Part shown: positions 41,548 through 49,507 of the stretch, piece after piece | Numbering within the stretch: the first letter of the stretch is position 1 | Layout: each line of letters begins with the position of its first letter | Origin: Scatomorpha stercorigallinarum | Lineage (GTDB): Bacteria; Bacillota; Clostridia; Oscillospirales; Oscillospiraceae | Reading direction: 5' to 3' | DNA length: 64,000 bases | Assembly (NCBI GenBank): GCA_944387865.1 | Contig: CALXGN010000001.1 | Coordinates: 1 to 64,000 of the forward strand | Notes under the pieces: generated by a model | The model's database searches: none | What the model saw: the letters and a program-made list of their open reading frames with translations, nothing else | What the model was told of the DNA's origin: nothing | Position numbers and translations under genes: made by a program

Positions 41548-41576
41548 AATATAATACAAATTCCATCAGTAATCAA
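41548..41576 (-). promoter_or_regulatory. Putative promoter of spoIIM-xerD
   Basis: Minus-strand TTGATT (41571-41576) and TATATT (41548-41553) with a 17-bp spacer. Confidence 0.55.
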
Positions 41577-41786
41577 GCCCTTTGTCAAAAGAAGAGTATT
41601 TTTGTGAATTATGCCCATGTATTATGTAAACATAATTATGTAAACCGCATCAACTCTCGGCGCGCAAGAAGCCATATATACCGCAAGTATTCACAAGATT
41701 TTGTGCCGTTCAAGCAAAAATTCAACTACATCTTGGTAATCATCGCTCAATTATGTCTACTTGTGATAATATAACTCTCTGTAATA
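41577..41786. other. AT-rich intergenic region with repeated TTATGTAAAC
   Basis: About 210 bp of AT-rich DNA in an otherwise GC-rich window. TTATGTAAAC occurs twice in direct orientation (from 41622 and 41636), and the second copy overlaps the 12-bp palindrome ACATAATTATGT (41630-41641). TTATGTAAAC equals most of the XerD arm of Firmicute dif sites. No gene is seen. Confidence 0.5.
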
Positions 41787-42215
41787 TCATTTTCTGCGCC
41801 TTTTGCGTTTCCTGGCTCCGCCACGTTTAACGCACAACATGCCGCCGAAAAAACCGCCCGCTGCCGCGGAAAGCGCATAGCGCACAAGTTGGGACGTAGG
41901 CCCGACAGATCCGGGCGCGGCGAACGACGCCAGCGCTATCAGCAGTGCTAGCGCCAGACCGCAGGCCAGCCCCGCTCCGGCCTCCCCTCCCCTGCCCTTT
42001 CGCCGGGCCGCCAGCAGGCCTCCCGCCGCCGCGCCGCAAAACACGCCGGCCGTCACCACCAGCTCCGGCGCGTCGGACGGCAGTTTGCCGTCCAGCATCA
42101 GCAGCGCGCCAAGGTACATCAGCCCCACCGCTGCCGCCACGCCCAGGGCGATACCGGGCAGCAGCCAGGCCAACGGCCGCCGTGACGCCTGTTTTTTCTC
42201 CGCTGTCGTCTGCAT
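41787..42215 (-). CDS. TIGR04086 family membrane protein
   Basis: A 142-residue membrane protein with four predicted helices and a very basic C terminus (RGGARKRKRRR). The Gly/Ala-rich helix pattern and its position behind tgt and yajC are typical of TIGR04086 proteins of Clostridia. Function unknown. Confidence 0.75.
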   Translation of the reverse strand: MQTTAEKKQASRRPLAWLLPGIALGVAAAVGLMYLGALLMLDGKLPSDAPELVVTAGVFCGAAAGGLLAARRKGRGGEAGAGLACGLALALLIALASFAAPGSVGPTSQLVRYALSAAAGGFFGGMLCVKRGGARKRKRRRK

Positions 42216-42220
42216 ATGAA

Positions 42221-42272
42221 AAGCCCCCTCACGTCAAGGATGTTTGTACATCCTATTACGTGAGAGGGCTTT
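42221..42272 (-). terminator. Two-tier hairpin downstream of yajC
   Basis: An outer 14-bp stem (one mismatch) encloses an inner 7-bp stem (AGGATGT/ACATCCT); on the minus strand the structure ends in TTTTC. It lies between yajC and the TIGR04086 gene and probably ends most yajC transcripts. Confidence 0.75.
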
Positions 42273-42294
42273 AAATGACTGTTCAGCGCCGGGC

Positions 42295-42708
42295 TTATTC
42301 GTCCTTCGGCTTCTCGTCAACGATGCTGTTTTCCTCGCCGGAGGTCTTGGCTTTTTTCTTGTTGACGCGGGCGTTGCGGGCGGCGGCCTGGGCGGCGGCG
42401 CGCTGCTTCTCCTCGCGTACGTTGGTGGAGATGGCCCACTTGGTCACCTGCATACGGACGCGGTCCTCGCCGGTCTCGAAGGTGATGGTGTCGCCGGTGA
42501 CCTGTACGACTTTGCCCATGATGCCGCCGATGGTGACGATCTCATCGCCGACCGCAGTGTGGTCGCGCATCTCGTTGAGCTGCTTCTTCCGCTTGTTCTC
42601 CGGACGGATCATGAAGAAGTAGAACACGACGAAGATGATGATGAGGAAAAAGATGCTGGAGAAACCGCTTGCGGCCCCACCGGCTGAGCTGAGGACATTC
42701 AAGAACAT
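42295..42708 (-). CDS. yajC: Preprotein translocase subunit YajC
   Basis: A 137-residue Sec accessory protein. One membrane helix (about residues 17-37) is followed by the conserved MIRPENKRKKQLNEM and the GDEIVTIGGIMGKVVQV beta domain, then a long charged Lys/Ala tail. Own promoter TTGCAT-17-TATAAT (42748-42776). Located behind tgt as in most Firmicutes. Confidence 0.93.
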   Translation of the reverse strand: MFLNVLSSAGGAASGFSSIFFLIIIFVVFYFFMIRPENKRKKQLNEMRDHTAVGDEIVTIGGIMGKVVQVTGDTITFETGEDRVRMQVTKWAISTNVREEKQRAAAQAAARNARVNKKKAKTSGEENSIVDEKPKDE

Positions 42709-42747
42709 TTTTCAAACCTCCACGAGTGGTAGTAGTGTGTAGACGTA

Positions 42748-42776
42748 ATTATAACCGCTTTTTCCCTTAAATGCAA
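42748..42776 (-). promoter_or_regulatory. Promoter of yajC
   Basis: Minus-strand TTGCAT (42771-42776) and TATAAT (42748-42753), 17-bp spacer. Confidence 0.7.
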
Positions 42777-42781
42777 GTAGA

Positions 42782-43912
42782 TTATATGCGCCTGTCGAGG
42801 GAGTCCGCGTATTTGCGCCGGAAGGCGTCAAAATCCCCCTCCTCCAGGGCGGCGCGGATGCGGCGCATGAGCTCGTTGTAGAACCAGAGGTTGTGCGTCA
42901 CGGCAAAGCGCATGGCCAGCATCTCCTCCGCTTTGAAGAGGTGGCGCAGATAGGCGCGCGAATAGCGCCGGCACACGGGGCAGGAGCACTCGGGGTCAAT
43001 GGGGCCCTCGTCGCGCTCATACTTGGCGTTCTTGATGTTGATTATGCCGCCCCAGGTAAACAGGTGGCCGTGCCGACCGTTGCGCGCGGGCATCACGCAG
43101 TCGAAAAAGTCCACGCCGCGCGCCACGCTCTCGATGATGTTCCCCGGCGTGCCCACGCCCATCAGGTAGCGCGGCCGGCCGGCGGGCATGTGCTCCTCCA
43201 CCACTTCGATGGTGTCATACATCTCCTGCGTGGTCTCCCCCACCGCCAGGCCGCCGATGGCGTAGCCCGCGAGGTCGAGCTCGGCGATGCGCTTCATGTG
43301 CTCAACACGGATATCGTGGAAAACGGCTCCCTGGTTGATGCCGAAGAGCACCTGCCCGGGGTTTACGGCGTCCGGCTCCGCATTATAGCGCGCAAGCGCG
43401 GCCTTGCAGCGCTCCAGCCAGCGCACCGTGCGCGCGCAGGACTCTTTGACGTACTCGTAGGGCGACGGTATCTTGATGCATTCGTCAAAGGCCATGGCGA
43501 CGTCGCTGCCGAGGTTGGACTGTATCCTCATGCTCTCCTCGGGCCCCATGAATATGTGCCGCCCGTCAACATGCGAATTGAAGCGCACGCCGTCCTCGCC
43601 GATCTTGCGCAGTTCGGCGAGGGAAAATATCTGGAAGCCGCCGCTGTCCGTGAGGATGGGCCCGTCCCAGGTCATGAAGCAGTGCAGCCCGCCGAGGGAC
43701 TTGATGAGCCCGTCGCCGGGGCGCACATGCAGGTGATAGGTGTTGGAGAGCTCGATCTGGCAGCCGATGTCCGCCAAATCGCGCGCCGAGAGCGCGCCCT
43801 TTATCGCTGCCTGGGTGCCGACGTTCATGAAGACCGGCGTCTGCACTGTACCGTGCGGGCAGGTGAACTCCCCGCGCCGCGCGCGGCCCTCCGTTTTTAT
43901 GAGCCTGAACAA
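42782..43912 (-). CDS. tgt: tRNA-guanine transglycosylase
   Basis: A 376-residue Tgt that exchanges guanine 34 for preQ1 in tRNAs with GUN anticodons (queuosine pathway). Catalytic Asp is in ILTDSGGFQIFSL, the second nucleophile Asp in VDFFDCVMPARNGRHG, and the zinc site is CSCPVCRRYSRAYLRHL. TTG at 43912 is taken as the start since GGAG lies 9 bp upstream; the more upstream TTG at 43921 directly abuts GGAG and is unlikely. Promoter TTGACT-16-TATAAT upstream. Confidence 0.93.
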   Translation of the reverse strand: MFRLIKTEGRARRGEFTCPHGTVQTPVFMNVGTQAAIKGALSARDLADIGCQIELSNTYHLHVRPGDGLIKSLGGLHCFMTWDGPILTDSGGFQIFSLAELRKIGEDGVRFNSHVDGRHIFMGPEESMRIQSNLGSDVAMAFDECIKIPSPYEYVKESCARTVRWLERCKAALARYNAEPDAVNPGQVLFGINQGAVFHDIRVEHMKRIAELDLAGYAIGGLAVGETTQEMYDTIEVVEEHMPAGRPRYLMGVGTPGNIIESVARGVDFFDCVMPARNGRHGHLFTWGGIINIKNAKYERDEGPIDPECSCPVCRRYSRAYLRHLFKAEEMLAMRFAVTHNLWFYNELMRRIRAALEEGDFDAFRRKYADSLDRRI

Positions 43913-43967
43913 ATATTTCAACTCCGTTCACAAAAAGCGCGGCCATACGGCCGCCGCTGCTGCTACA

Positions 43968-43995
43968 ATTATATTGTCCGGGGCCAAAAAGTCAA
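43968..43995 (-). promoter_or_regulatory. Promoter of tgt
   Basis: Minus-strand TTGACT (43990-43995) and TATAAT (43968-43973), 16-bp spacer; back to back with the promoter of the DtxR-type gene. Confidence 0.7.
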
Positions 43996-44005
43996 CATTA
44001 ATTTC

Positions 44006-44034
44006 TTGTGCTTTCCGCCGCATGGTGATAAAAT
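44006..44034 (+). promoter_or_regulatory. Promoter of the DtxR-type gene
   Basis: TTGTGC (44006-44011) and TAAAAT (44029-44034), 17-bp spacer. Confidence 0.55.
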
Positions 44035-44060
44035 ATAGAAAACTATTTCCGGAGGCAACC

Positions 44061-44438
44061 ATGAGGACCCACGAATCCGCCGAGATGTACCTTGAGACCA
44101 TCCTCGTACTGCACGAGCGCAAGGGGTACGTCCGTTCAATAGATATCGCCAATGAGATGAACTTCTCCAAGCCCAGCGTGAGCATCGCCATGAAGAACCT
44201 GCGCGCCAGCGAGTGCATCGAAGTCTCGCCGGAGGGCAACATCACCCTCACGGACAAGGGCCGTGCCATCGCGGAGAAGATATACGAGCGCCACCAGTAC
44301 ATCACCCGCTGGCTGCGCGCCCTCGGCGTCAGCCCCGAGACCGCTGAGGACGACGCCTGCCGCATCGAGCACGTGATAAGCGACGAGACGTTTGAGGCCC
44401 TCAAGCGCCACTCCATCGAGAACGCGCAGGAGAGCTGA
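44061..44438 (+). CDS. DtxR/MntR-family metal-dependent regulator
   Basis: A 125-residue regulator: winged helix (MYLETILVLHERKGYVRSIDIANEMNFSKPSVSIAMKNL region) followed by the metal-binding dimerisation domain with AEDDACRIEHVISDETFEAL. The short length without an SH3 domain is like MntR. It would use Fe(II) or Mn(II) as corepressor. GGAGG precedes the ATG. No metal transporter is adjacent, so its targets lie elsewhere. Confidence 0.85.
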   Translation: MRTHESAEMYLETILVLHERKGYVRSIDIANEMNFSKPSVSIAMKNLRASECIEVSPEGNITLTDKGRAIAEKIYERHQYITRWLRALGVSPETAEDDACRIEHVISDETFEALKRHSIENAQES

Positions 44439-44439
44439 G

Positions 44440-44468
44440 CGCCCATGCCCGGAAGGCATGGCGGCGCA
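44440..44468 (+). terminator. Hairpin after the DtxR-type gene
   Basis: GCCCATGCC pairs with GGCATGGCG-type bases around CGGAA; no T-run follows, so termination is uncertain. Confidence 0.4.
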
Positions 44469-44482
44469 TGATATCCAGGCAT

Positions 44483-44511
44483 TTGCTTTTTGCGCTGCCA
44501 GGGCCTAAAAT
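44483..44511 (+). promoter_or_regulatory. Promoter of the cupin gene
   Basis: TTGCTT (44483-44488) and TAAAAT (44506-44511), 17-bp spacer. Confidence 0.5.
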
Positions 44512-44542
44512 GATGGCATAAAGCCATAAAGGAGCGCTGGAT

Positions 44543-44950
44543 ATGGACGAATTCGTCAAGCAAGAGATATTCCCGATCGGGCAGGAAAACACGGCCTACG
44601 CGCAGTATTTCATCGGCCAGAGCTATCTCTGCCCCCTCACGCACGGCGGCGTCAACGTGGCCAACGTCACGTTCGAGCCCGGCTGCCGCAACAACTGGCA
44701 CATCCACCACAAGGGCGGGCAGATACTGCTCGTCACCGCCGGGTGCGGCTGGTATCAGGAGTGGGGCTGCGCCCCGCGCGCGCTGAAAGCCGGCGACGTG
44801 GTGGAGATCCCGCCCGAGGTCAAGCACTGGCACGGTGCCGCCGCTGACAGCTGGTTTGCGCACCTGGCCATCGAAGTGCCCGCCGAGGGCGGCTCCAACG
44901 AGTGGCTGGAGCCGGTGGAAGGCGCGCAGTACGCCGCGCTCGGGAAATAA
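44543..44950 (+). CDS. Cupin-domain protein
   Basis: A 135-residue single cupin. Metal-binding motif 1 is NNWHIHHKGGQILLVTAGCG and motif 2 is VVEIPPEVKHWHGAAADSWF, both with the usual His. It resembles the cupins fused to or encoded next to carboxymuconolactone-decarboxylase-like proteins, but here it stands alone. Reaction unknown. AAGGAG precedes the ATG. Confidence 0.8.
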   Translation: MDEFVKQEIFPIGQENTAYAQYFIGQSYLCPLTHGGVNVANVTFEPGCRNNWHIHHKGGQILLVTAGCGWYQEWGCAPRALKAGDVVEIPPEVKHWHGAAADSWFAHLAIEVPAEGGSNEWLEPVEGAQYAALGK

Positions 44951-45024
44951 CGCGCCTGTAACTCCCCGACCATTGCCGCGGGGCGTTGTTTATCAAGCCA
45001 GTAAAGCCAAAGGAGGTGCGGACC

Positions 45025-45702
45025 ATGCTGAAGCACAGCAAGATCATCATCACGCTGCTGATGGTCCTGCCGCTCGCCGTCACCGTCGCCGCGCTGTTCT
45101 TCCTGCCGGATGAGATGCCCGCGCACTACAACGCGCAGGGCGAGGTGGACCGCTGGGGCAGCAAGTATGAGATGCTGATCTTCCCGTTCTTCATCCCCAT
45201 CTTCGGCCTCGGCATGTCCGCCGTGGCGCATGTGGCCTCGCACGGCGCGGGAGCCAACGAAAGCACCGCGAAGGCCATCGTCTGCGCCAATATCGCCGCG
45301 CTGGCCATGTTCGACGTCATGGGGCTCTATTTCCTGATCAACTCCGCCCTCGTCGCCGGCGGGCGGGACGGACTGCGGGTGGACATCAGCAACGTCATGT
45401 GCATCGCCATGGGCGTTGTATTCATCCCCACGGGACTCTACATGCCAAAGCTCAAACGCAACGCCGTCTCAGGCGTGCGCACCAGGTGGAGCATGAAAAA
45501 CGACGCCGCTTGGGCGGCCAGCCAGCGCTTCGGCGGCGCCGCCTTCATCGCCGCCGGGGTCATTGATATTCTGGTAGGCATATTCGTCCCCGGCATATAC
45601 AGCATCCTCACGGGGCTGGGCGTGCTGCTGCTCGCCGGCGTGGCGATGGCCGTCTATTCCCGCCGGGCGTATGAAAAGACGCAAGGCGGCGAGGGAAAAT
45701 AG
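45025..45702 (+). CDS. SdpI/DUF1648-family membrane protein
   Basis: A 225-residue membrane protein with an N-terminal DUF1648 segment (MPAHYNAQGEVDRWGSK) and six or so hydrophobic helices; the C-terminal SdpI-like part contains NAVSGVRTRWSMKND. B. subtilis SdpI gives immunity to the SdpC toxin and signals to SdpR; no SdpC or SdpR lies here, so an immunity function is not supported by context. ATG 45025 follows AAAGGAGG. Confidence 0.8.
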   Translation: MLKHSKIIITLLMVLPLAVTVAALFFLPDEMPAHYNAQGEVDRWGSKYEMLIFPFFIPIFGLGMSAVAHVASHGAGANESTAKAIVCANIAALAMFDVMGLYFLINSALVAGGRDGLRVDISNVMCIAMGVVFIPTGLYMPKLKRNAVSGVRTRWSMKNDAAWAASQRFGGAAFIAAGVIDILVGIFVPGIYSILTGLGVLLLAGVAMAVYSRRAYEKTQGGEGK

Positions 45703-45783
45703 CGGAAAATTCTTCTTCCGCAACAGCGCGTTTTGTGTTATCATATACTGAACAGCAAAACTCGCAAAGGATGGATAACGCCA

Positions 45784-47013
45784 ATGAAAGCATATGAACG
45801 GCTGATAAACTACGCCCGCGTCAGCACCGCCAGCATCGACGACCTGGAGATATCCCCCACCTCCGAGCGGCAGTTCGACCTGGCGAAGATACTGGTCGAA
45901 GAACTGCGCGAACTCGGCATCGCCGACGCCGCCGTCTCAGACACCTGCTACGTCTACGGCCACCTGCCCGCCACCCCCGGGCACGAGGACGCGCCCTGCC
46001 TGGGCTTCATCGCGCATATGGATACCTCGCCCGACTTCTCCGGAGAGGGCGTACATCCGCGGCTGATCGAAAATTACGACGGCGGCGATGTGGATCTGGG
46101 CCACGGCCGCGCCCTGCGCGTCGAGAACTTCCCCCACCTGCCCGCGCTTGCCGGGCGCACACTCATCGTCGCCGGCGGCGACACGCTGCTGGGCGCAGAC
46201 GACAAGGCCGGCATTGCCGAGATCATGACGCTTCTGGAGCGGCTCATCGCCTCCGGCGAAGGGCACGGGCCCATCGCCGTCTGCTTCACGCCGGACGAGG
46301 AAGTGGGCCGCGGCACGGCGGACTTCGACATAGAGCGCTTCGGCGCGGCTTTTGCCTACACCGTGGACGGCGGGCCGGAGGGCGAGATCGTCTATGAAAA
46401 CTTCAACGCCTGTTCGGCCAGCATTGAGATCCGCGGCTTCAACGTCCATCCCGGCAGCGCCAAGGACGTGATGGTGAACGCCGCCCAGGTGGCCTGGGAG
46501 CTCAATTCCATGCTTCCCGCAATGGAGACGCCGCGGCACACGGAGGGCTACGAGGGCTTTTACCACCTGCTGGGCGTGGCCGGCAGCTGCGAGCGCGCGC
46601 AGCTGCGCTATATCATCCGCGACCACGACTCCGCCAAATTTGCCATGCGCAAGGAGACGCTGCTGCACGCCGCGCGCTGCCTGAATGACAAATACGGCGA
46701 GGGCACCGTGCAGGTGACCGTCCGCGACCAGTACCGCAACATGGCAGAGAAGATAGAACCTGAGCACTATCATCTGGTGTCCAACGCCGTCAGGGCCATC
46801 GAGGATGCCGGCGTCAAGCCGCTGATGGAGCCCATCCGCGGCGGCACGGATGGCGCTCTGCTCTCCTGGCGCGGCCTCCCCTGCCCCAACCTCGGAACAG
46901 GCGGCTACGCCTTCCACGGCCCCTACGAGCACATCACCGTCGAGGGCATGGACAAGTGCGTGGACATACTGGAGAACATCGCCCGCCTGTACGCCGACGG
47001 GATACCCGAATAA
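45784..47013 (+). CDS. pepT: Peptidase T (tripeptide aminopeptidase)
   Basis: A 409-residue M20 metallopeptidase that removes the N-terminal residue of tripeptides. Zinc ligands and catalytic residues: FIAHMDTSPDFSG, LLGADDKAGIAEI, FTPDEEVGRGTADFD, AYTVDGGPEGEI, and the last His in GTGGYAFHGPYEH. The dimerisation lid domain lies in the middle. ATG 45784 aligns with the family. Closed by a strong terminator. Confidence 0.94.
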   Translation: MKAYERLINYARVSTASIDDLEISPTSERQFDLAKILVEELRELGIADAAVSDTCYVYGHLPATPGHEDAPCLGFIAHMDTSPDFSGEGVHPRLIENYDGGDVDLGHGRALRVENFPHLPALAGRTLIVAGGDTLLGADDKAGIAEIMTLLERLIASGEGHGPIAVCFTPDEEVGRGTADFDIERFGAAFAYTVDGGPEGEIVYENFNACSASIEIRGFNVHPGSAKDVMVNAAQVAWELNSMLPAMETPRHTEGYEGFYHLLGVAGSCERAQLRYIIRDHDSAKFAMRKETLLHAARCLNDKYGEGTVQVTVRDQYRNMAEKIEPEHYHLVSNAVRAIEDAGVKPLMEPIRGGTDGALLSWRGLPCPNLGTGGYAFHGPYEHITVEGMDKCVDILENIARLYADGIPE

Positions 47014-47043
47014 AAAAACGCCGCCCGCGGGCGGCGCTTTTTT
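47013..47043. terminator. Bidirectional terminator after pepT
   Basis: A perfect GCCGCCCGCGGGCGGC stem between A-run and T-run, separating pepT from the convergent GNAT gene. Confidence 0.88.
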
Positions 47044-47572
47044 ACAGCCGGAATTCAAGCTGGCAGTCGAACGGCTCGCGCTCCACGTGGCCCTTCTCGG
47101 GCCTGGCGGCGTCCACGCAGCCCAGCTTGGCGTAGAAAGCCTGTGTCTCGACCGCCGAGTGGGCGGATATATAGAGTTTGCGCGCACCATGAGCGCGCGC
47201 CCAGCCCGCCGCCGCGGCAAACAGCTCTGTGCCGATGCCCCTCCCGCGCATATCGGCAGAGACATGTATGCTCGACAGGTCGAGGTAGCGCTCATCGCCG
47301 CCGAACAGCCCGCTCTCCACGGAGGCAAAGCCCTTCAGCACGCCGTCCACGAAGGCGGCGCAGACATATCCGCCCGTTTCCACCGTGTTGCGCAGGCAGC
47401 GGATCAGGAAGGCATAGTCCTCCTCGCTCCAGTCGTCTATGAACGGGTCCGGCCGCACGACCCATACGCCGTTCTCGCGCCGGCGGCAAAGGTCCACGAC
47501 CTGCCGGCGGATGAAGCCGGCAAAGAGGCCGCGGTTTATCTCGTCCACTGCCAGCTCGCGGTATTCCGTCAT
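47042..47572 (-). CDS. GNAT-family N-acetyltransferase
   Basis: A 176-residue GNAT enzyme. The acetyl-CoA loop is VSADMRGRGIGTELFAAA, followed by KLYISAHSAVETQAFYAKLGCVD. The N-terminal half contains FAGFIRRQVVDLCRRR. Substrate not evident. AAAGGA lies about 10 bp upstream of ATG. The stop overlaps the shared terminator. Confidence 0.82.
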   Translation of the reverse strand: MTEYRELAVDEINRGLFAGFIRRQVVDLCRRRENGVWVVRPDPFIDDWSEEDYAFLIRCLRNTVETGGYVCAAFVDGVLKGFASVESGLFGGDERYLDLSSIHVSADMRGRGIGTELFAAAAGWARAHGARKLYISAHSAVETQAFYAKLGCVDAARPEKGHVEREPFDCQLEFRL

Positions 47573-47595
47573 CGTCTTTCGTCCTTTCCGCGCAA

Positions 47596-47625
47596 AAAAG
47601 CCCCCGCCCGCAGGCGGGGGCTTTT
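47596..47625 (-). terminator. Terminator near the aconitase X operon end
   Basis: AAAGCCCCCGCC pairs with GGCGGGGGCTTT around CGCA; A-run on one side and T-run on the other. It closes the minus-strand aconitase X transcript, and the GNAT gene begins just beyond it. Confidence 0.8.
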
Positions 47626-47642
47626 CGCATCGTCAGTTTACG

Positions 47643-48086
47643 TCAGTCCACCGTCACCGTGCCGTCTTCGGAAACGGTGATGCTCATGCCGTCCTTAACA
47701 TAGTCGAGGAACTCGTCGCCGAGCTGATCGACGACGGGCATTTTGGCGTCCGTCCAGTTGGCGGCCAGAATGGCCCCCGAAGCCGCCAGGCTGTCGATGG
47801 TCATTGAGAACAGCAGGCAGGCCGGCTGGTTATCGGTGGCGCAGGCCGTATAGAGCACCATGCCGCCGGTGGTGGAGCCGATGGTCTGCGGCAGGCAGAG
47901 CGCCTTTCCCTTCATGGGCTTTTTGTAGAGGTCGGGGTTGTTCTGGTCGCCGCACTTCACCTGCTTGTCGCCGAACATCATGGCCATCTGGAAACTGGCA
48001 AGGGTGTTGAATCCCCCGTGGGAGACGAGAGCCTCCGCCGTGCAGGAGCCGGCGACGACATTGCGGCCCTTGAATGTCCTTGACAT
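47643..48086 (-). CDS. Aconitase X small (swivel) subunit, DUF126
   Basis: A 147-residue small subunit of the aconitase X (AcnX) type. Conserved blocks are GSCTAEALVSHGGFNTLASFQ, GKALCLPQTIGSTTGGMVL and ILAANWTD, typical of DUF126 swivel domains. It pairs with the large subunit encoded upstream by a 1-bp overlap (TAATG), with a GGGAGG site inside the large-subunit gene. AcnX enzymes are dehydratases; known bacterial ones act on cis-3-hydroxy-L-proline and archaeal ones on mevalonate 5-phosphate. Substrate here is open. Confidence 0.85.
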   Translation of the reverse strand: MSRTFKGRNVVAGSCTAEALVSHGGFNTLASFQMAMMFGDKQVKCGDQNNPDLYKKPMKGKALCLPQTIGSTTGGMVLYTACATDNQPACLLFSMTIDSLAASGAILAANWTDAKMPVVDQLGDEFLDYVKDGMSITVSEDGTVTVD

Positions 48087-49366
48087 TACCTGACACCTCC
48101 CGTGATCATGCCGAGGATCTCATCCTCGGTGTAGTACTTGGCCGTCGTATAGGTGCGCAGCTTATTGGAACATGTGATGACGGGCATTTTGCCGCTGAGG
48201 GGGTTGTTCATATACATCAGCGGGCATATGTAGGAGAGGATGACGCCCGTCTTTTCCAGCCTGGCGCCGTCCCAGCTCTTGTGATACTCGCGGGCGATGG
48301 CAGGCGGGGCGGTCATAACAGTGGGAACCGTGACCTTCTCCAGGCCGTTTTTCTTCAGCGCGGACTCGATGCGGTCGGTCCAGTCCTTCAGCTGCTGCTT
48401 CGTCAGGTGCGGGCAGCCGATGAAACAGAGCTTGGGTTTGGCGTTGGGGTCCTTCCAGACGCAGGGATAGGAGGCCTTCACCCGTTCCAGCTCCGCGTCG
48501 TCGATGACGTACACGGGCGCGCCTTCGCGGATGAGCCCCTCGCCCTGTTCCTTTGCTTCCGGCGTGAGGTTCTCGATGTGATAGAGGCCCACGGCGCCGT
48601 TGGAGGCCGTGGCCGCGCCGAAATCCTTCAGATAGGCGCAGTTTTCGTCATTGAGCTCCGTGCCGAGCCACTTGTCAAGGCCCTTCACATACGGCACCTG
48701 CTCCATGACCTTCATGCCGATGGCGGAGCCCAGGAGCTGCGCTTCCGGCTTCTTTTCCGTCTTTACTTCCACTATCCAGTCCGCGCGGCGGCCATCGTCG
48801 GTCAGCAGGCCGAAGTACGGCACGCACCCGGCGATGGAGCCCATGAGCTCGATCATGCCGGAGTTGCGGTTGCAGCGCGCGCCGAGGACACTGTTGGCGT
48901 ACACCACGGCGGAGCTCTCCGCCCAGGAGAGCACCTCGCCCTTGCCCGGCTTGTTGCCCACCTCGTCCAGGTAGCAGGCGCAGGTGTAGGCGTCGCCGCT
49001 CATGATGCCGAACTTGCGCAGCTGCTCCTCATAGCGCTTCTGCTGCGAATACATGATGCCCTTGAAGATGATGTCCTGCAGCAGGTTGGACGGCACGTTC
49101 TTGTCCAGCGGCAGCGGGTCGGCGGAAAACTGCTGCCTGGGCAGCGCGCCGGCCTTGATGAGCTGGTCGTAGAGGTCGTACACCGGCTTCATGACGCCGA
49201 TGCCGAAGCTTATCACCGTGTGGCCGTACTTGCTCGTCACGGGCACCATTTTCTCCGCCCCAAAAGTCTCGCCGTACATGACGAGGCTCTTCATGACTTT
49301 GGCCATCACCTCTCCCTGCGCTCCGTCCAGCATGGCCTGCTGCTCTGCTGTCAGTTGCATAGCCAA
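48086..49366 (-). CDS. Aconitase X catalytic subunit, DUF521
   Basis: A 426-residue AcnX large subunit (DUF521). Signature parts are MVPVTSKYGHTVISFGIGVMK-like N-terminal core, YLDEVGNKPGKGEVLSWAESSAVVYANSVLGARCNRNSG with a conserved Cys, CFIGCPHLT and the C-terminal ITCSNKLRTYTTAKYY with another Cys. These Cys positions are where family members hold an Fe-S or iron centre. TTG at 49366 is the start because GGAGGG lies 7 bp upstream. It has its own promoter and is insulated from the upstream lyase by a terminator. Confidence 0.88.
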   Translation of the reverse strand: MAMQLTAEQQAMLDGAQGEVMAKVMKSLVMYGETFGAEKMVPVTSKYGHTVISFGIGVMKPVYDLYDQLIKAGALPRQQFSADPLPLDKNVPSNLLQDIIFKGIMYSQQKRYEEQLRKFGIMSGDAYTCACYLDEVGNKPGKGEVLSWAESSAVVYANSVLGARCNRNSGMIELMGSIAGCVPYFGLLTDDGRRADWIVEVKTEKKPEAQLLGSAIGMKVMEQVPYVKGLDKWLGTELNDENCAYLKDFGAATASNGAVGLYHIENLTPEAKEQGEGLIREGAPVYVIDDAELERVKASYPCVWKDPNAKPKLCFIGCPHLTKQQLKDWTDRIESALKKNGLEKVTVPTVMTAPPAIAREYHKSWDGARLEKTGVILSYICPLMYMNNPLSGKMPVITCSNKLRTYTTAKYYTEDEILGMITGGVR

Positions 49367-49410
49367 ATGAGTTCCCTCCTTTTGTTATGAGTTTGTCAAC
49401 TCTTTGGCCT

Positions 49411-49439
49411 ATTCTACCATCAGCGGGCAGGAAAGTCAA
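49411..49439 (-). promoter_or_regulatory. Promoter of the aconitase X genes
   Basis: Minus-strand TTGACT (49434-49439) and TAGAAT (49411-49416) with a 17-bp spacer. A small inverted repeat GAGTT-TGTC-AACTC (49389-49402) sits in the 5' leader. Confidence 0.65.
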
Positions 49440-49444
49440 ACTGT

Positions 49445-49477
49445 GAAAAAAACCGGCGCAGCCCTGGCTGCGCCGGT
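49445..49477 (-). terminator. Strong terminator between the lyase and aconitase X genes
   Basis: ACCGGCGCAGCC pairs with GGCTGCGCCGGT and is followed, on the minus strand, by seven T residues. Confidence 0.88.
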
Positions 49478-49507
49478 CCCCTCTCTATACGCGCACGTGC
49501 GGCGCTT

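Noticed and set aside
45025..45702. Sdp toxin-immunity locus
   Set aside because: Only the SdpI-like membrane protein is present; no SdpC-like toxin or SdpR regulator lies nearby.
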